A stretch of 6,521 nucleotides of DNA from Anaerolineales bacterium UBA6131 (lineage in GTDB: Bacteria; Chloroflexota; Anaerolineae; UBA2200): positions 1-6,521 of the forward strand of contig DIVN01000130.1 of the NCBI GenBank assembly GCA_002435875.1, read 5' to 3'. The notes beneath the pieces are model-generated. The model worked only from the letters and a program-made list of their open reading frames with translations, was not told the origin of the DNA and searched no databases. Below, in pieces: positions 6,180-6,521 of this stretch (the first letter of the stretch is position 1; every line of letters starts with the position of its first letter). Made by a program: the position numbers and the translations under genes.

Positions 6180-6407
6180 GCATGACCTGGGCGTGAAGCC
6201 ATTCCCCCTGCATTGCCCCTCCCTGGCTCCCGCCAAATGGCGAAAGCGTCGCCTACCTGACAGCGCGTGTCCCTCTCCGACATCTGGCGCGCCTGACAGC
6301 ATACTATCCGGCCAGACGCGTCTCCGCCCGCGCTCGCGGCTCGGGCGACGATGCCAGTGGCGCGGTAACGTGTCTCTTCCTGTACTGAATCTTTCCTGCG
6401 TTTCCAA
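6102..6407 (-). pseudogene. Duplicated padR 5' segment, in frame with padR
   Basis: From TTG 6407 the frame reads (M)ETQERFSTGRD..., matching the padR start MDTQEKASSGAD without a gap for about 62 codons; I count 27 identical residues by eye. Shared blocks include TQE, RR..RE.G, W...ML, GE.H.L.G.RRFR and GA(R/K). Several matching residues use different synonymous codons, so the copies are old rather than an assembly artefact. After about codon 62 small indels appear and the winged-helix part is absent. The frame has no stop and continues through the duplicated promoter and operator (SERDRMGIEYMELNILTTEGVI) into padR. It is therefore either a decaying remnant or a genuine N-terminal extension giving 294 residues. 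AGGAGG lies five bases before the TTG (6413-6418), the same spacing as in the intact copy. Confidence 0.55.
6121..6142 (-). promoter_or_regulatory. Predicted PadR operator 2 (AGTATAT-N8-ATATACT)
   Basis: The arms AGTATAT and ATATACT are perfect complements separated by eight bases, about 20 bases before ATG 6101. PadR proteins such as LmrR recognise ATGT-N8-ACAT, so the spacing fits. The flanks are no longer symmetrical, unlike operator 1. It lies inside the reading frame of the possible long PadR form. Confidence 0.6.
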
Positions 6408-6421
6408 ACTAACCTCCTGCG

Positions 6422-6455
6422 ATATAGAGTATATTGAAGTCAATATACTCTATAT
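6422..6455 (-). promoter_or_regulatory. Predicted PadR operator 1, perfect 34-bp palindrome
   Basis: Two perfectly complementary 16-base arms, ATATAGAGTATATTGA on either strand, are separated by two bases. Within it lies the core AGTATAT-N8-ATATACT (6428-6449), shared with operator 2. It begins two bases after the -10 and covers the expected transcription start, so a bound dimer would block initiation. Autoregulation by the adjacent PadR is the simplest reading. Confidence 0.75.
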
Positions 6456-6457
6456 AA

Positions 6458-6486
6458 ATTGTATTGCATCTTGGGCAGAAAGTCAA
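6458..6486 (-). promoter_or_regulatory. Predicted sigma-70 promoter of padR
   Basis: On the minus strand, TTGACT (6481-6486) and TACAAT (6458-6463) are separated by exactly 17 bases, and each matches consensus at five of six positions. Transcription should start near A6451, inside operator 1, 350 bases before the ATG of the intact gene and 44 before TTG 6407. Confidence 0.8.
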
Positions 6487-6521
6487 GTGCACGTTCCGAC
6501 TCACAATAGCTGTTACCATAA

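Larger units (their letters stand above)
6180..6486 (-). repeat. Tandem duplication, distal copy (intact promoter)
   Basis: This is the distal member of the 306-307 base direct repeat: promoter, operator 1, AGGAGG, TTG 6407 and about 70 codons homologous to the padR N-terminus. Its promoter and operator are better preserved than those of the proximal copy, while its coding part is truncated. The right boundary near 6486 is approximate; the final 35 bases of the window show nothing recognisable. Confidence 0.7.

Noticed and set aside
1..6521. CRISPR array, insertion sequence, tRNA or defence system
   Set aside because: No regularly spaced short repeats, transposase-like frame, terminal inverted repeats or tRNA-like fold was seen on either strand.

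Overview
The window looks like chromosomal DNA from a GC-rich bacterium, most plausibly an uncultured member of the Chloroflexota. The hints are the N-terminal wording of MiaB (YLWSIGCQMN, VTCVVRQSAED), the form of the rhomboid protein (MIPIRDINPRR) and a STAND-type ATPase that opens NPYVIERPLTAG. All three resemble Chloroflexota families as I remember them; no search was run, so the assignment is tentative. I see no tRNA, rRNA, CRISPR array or insertion sequence.

Layout, left to right. Four genes point leftwards. From a promoter near 3740 they run: a rhomboid intramembrane protease (3049-3711); a coiled-coil protein with a C4 zinc ribbon (2342-3049), whose GTG start overlaps the rhomboid stop by one base; an FAD-dependent DAO-family oxidoreductase (1007-2209); and, 27 bases further, an AAA/STAND-type P-loop ATPase (1-979) that runs off the left edge. 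Divergent from them is miaB (3858-5165), the tRNA methylthiotransferase. Its near-consensus sigma-70 promoter ends 7 bases before the ATG, so the mRNA is probably leaderless. Downstream of miaB lie about 200 bases rich in potential RNA stems, ending in a textbook rho-independent terminator (5370-5405). A convergent PadR-family repressor gene follows (5523-6101).

The most interesting part is the right end. The padR control region and the first part of its coding sequence occur twice in tandem, with a period of 306-307 bases. Each copy has a -35/-10 pair, an operator core AGTATAT-N8-ATATACT, a Shine-Dalgarno sequence five bases before the start, and a reading frame beginning (M/L)-(E/D)-T-Q-E. 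The distal copy keeps a near-perfect promoter and sits in a perfect 34-bp palindrome. The proximal copy has a decayed promoter but leads into the intact gene. The distal frame has no stop and runs straight into the intact gene, so the locus could make a 192-residue repressor and an N-terminally extended 294-residue form.

Functionally the window combines housekeeping (miaB, zinc-ribbon protein, rhomboid), an oxidoreductase/ATPase pair of unknown role, and a self-regulating PadR repressor whose effector and target genes are not visible here. No complete multi-gene novel system is evident.
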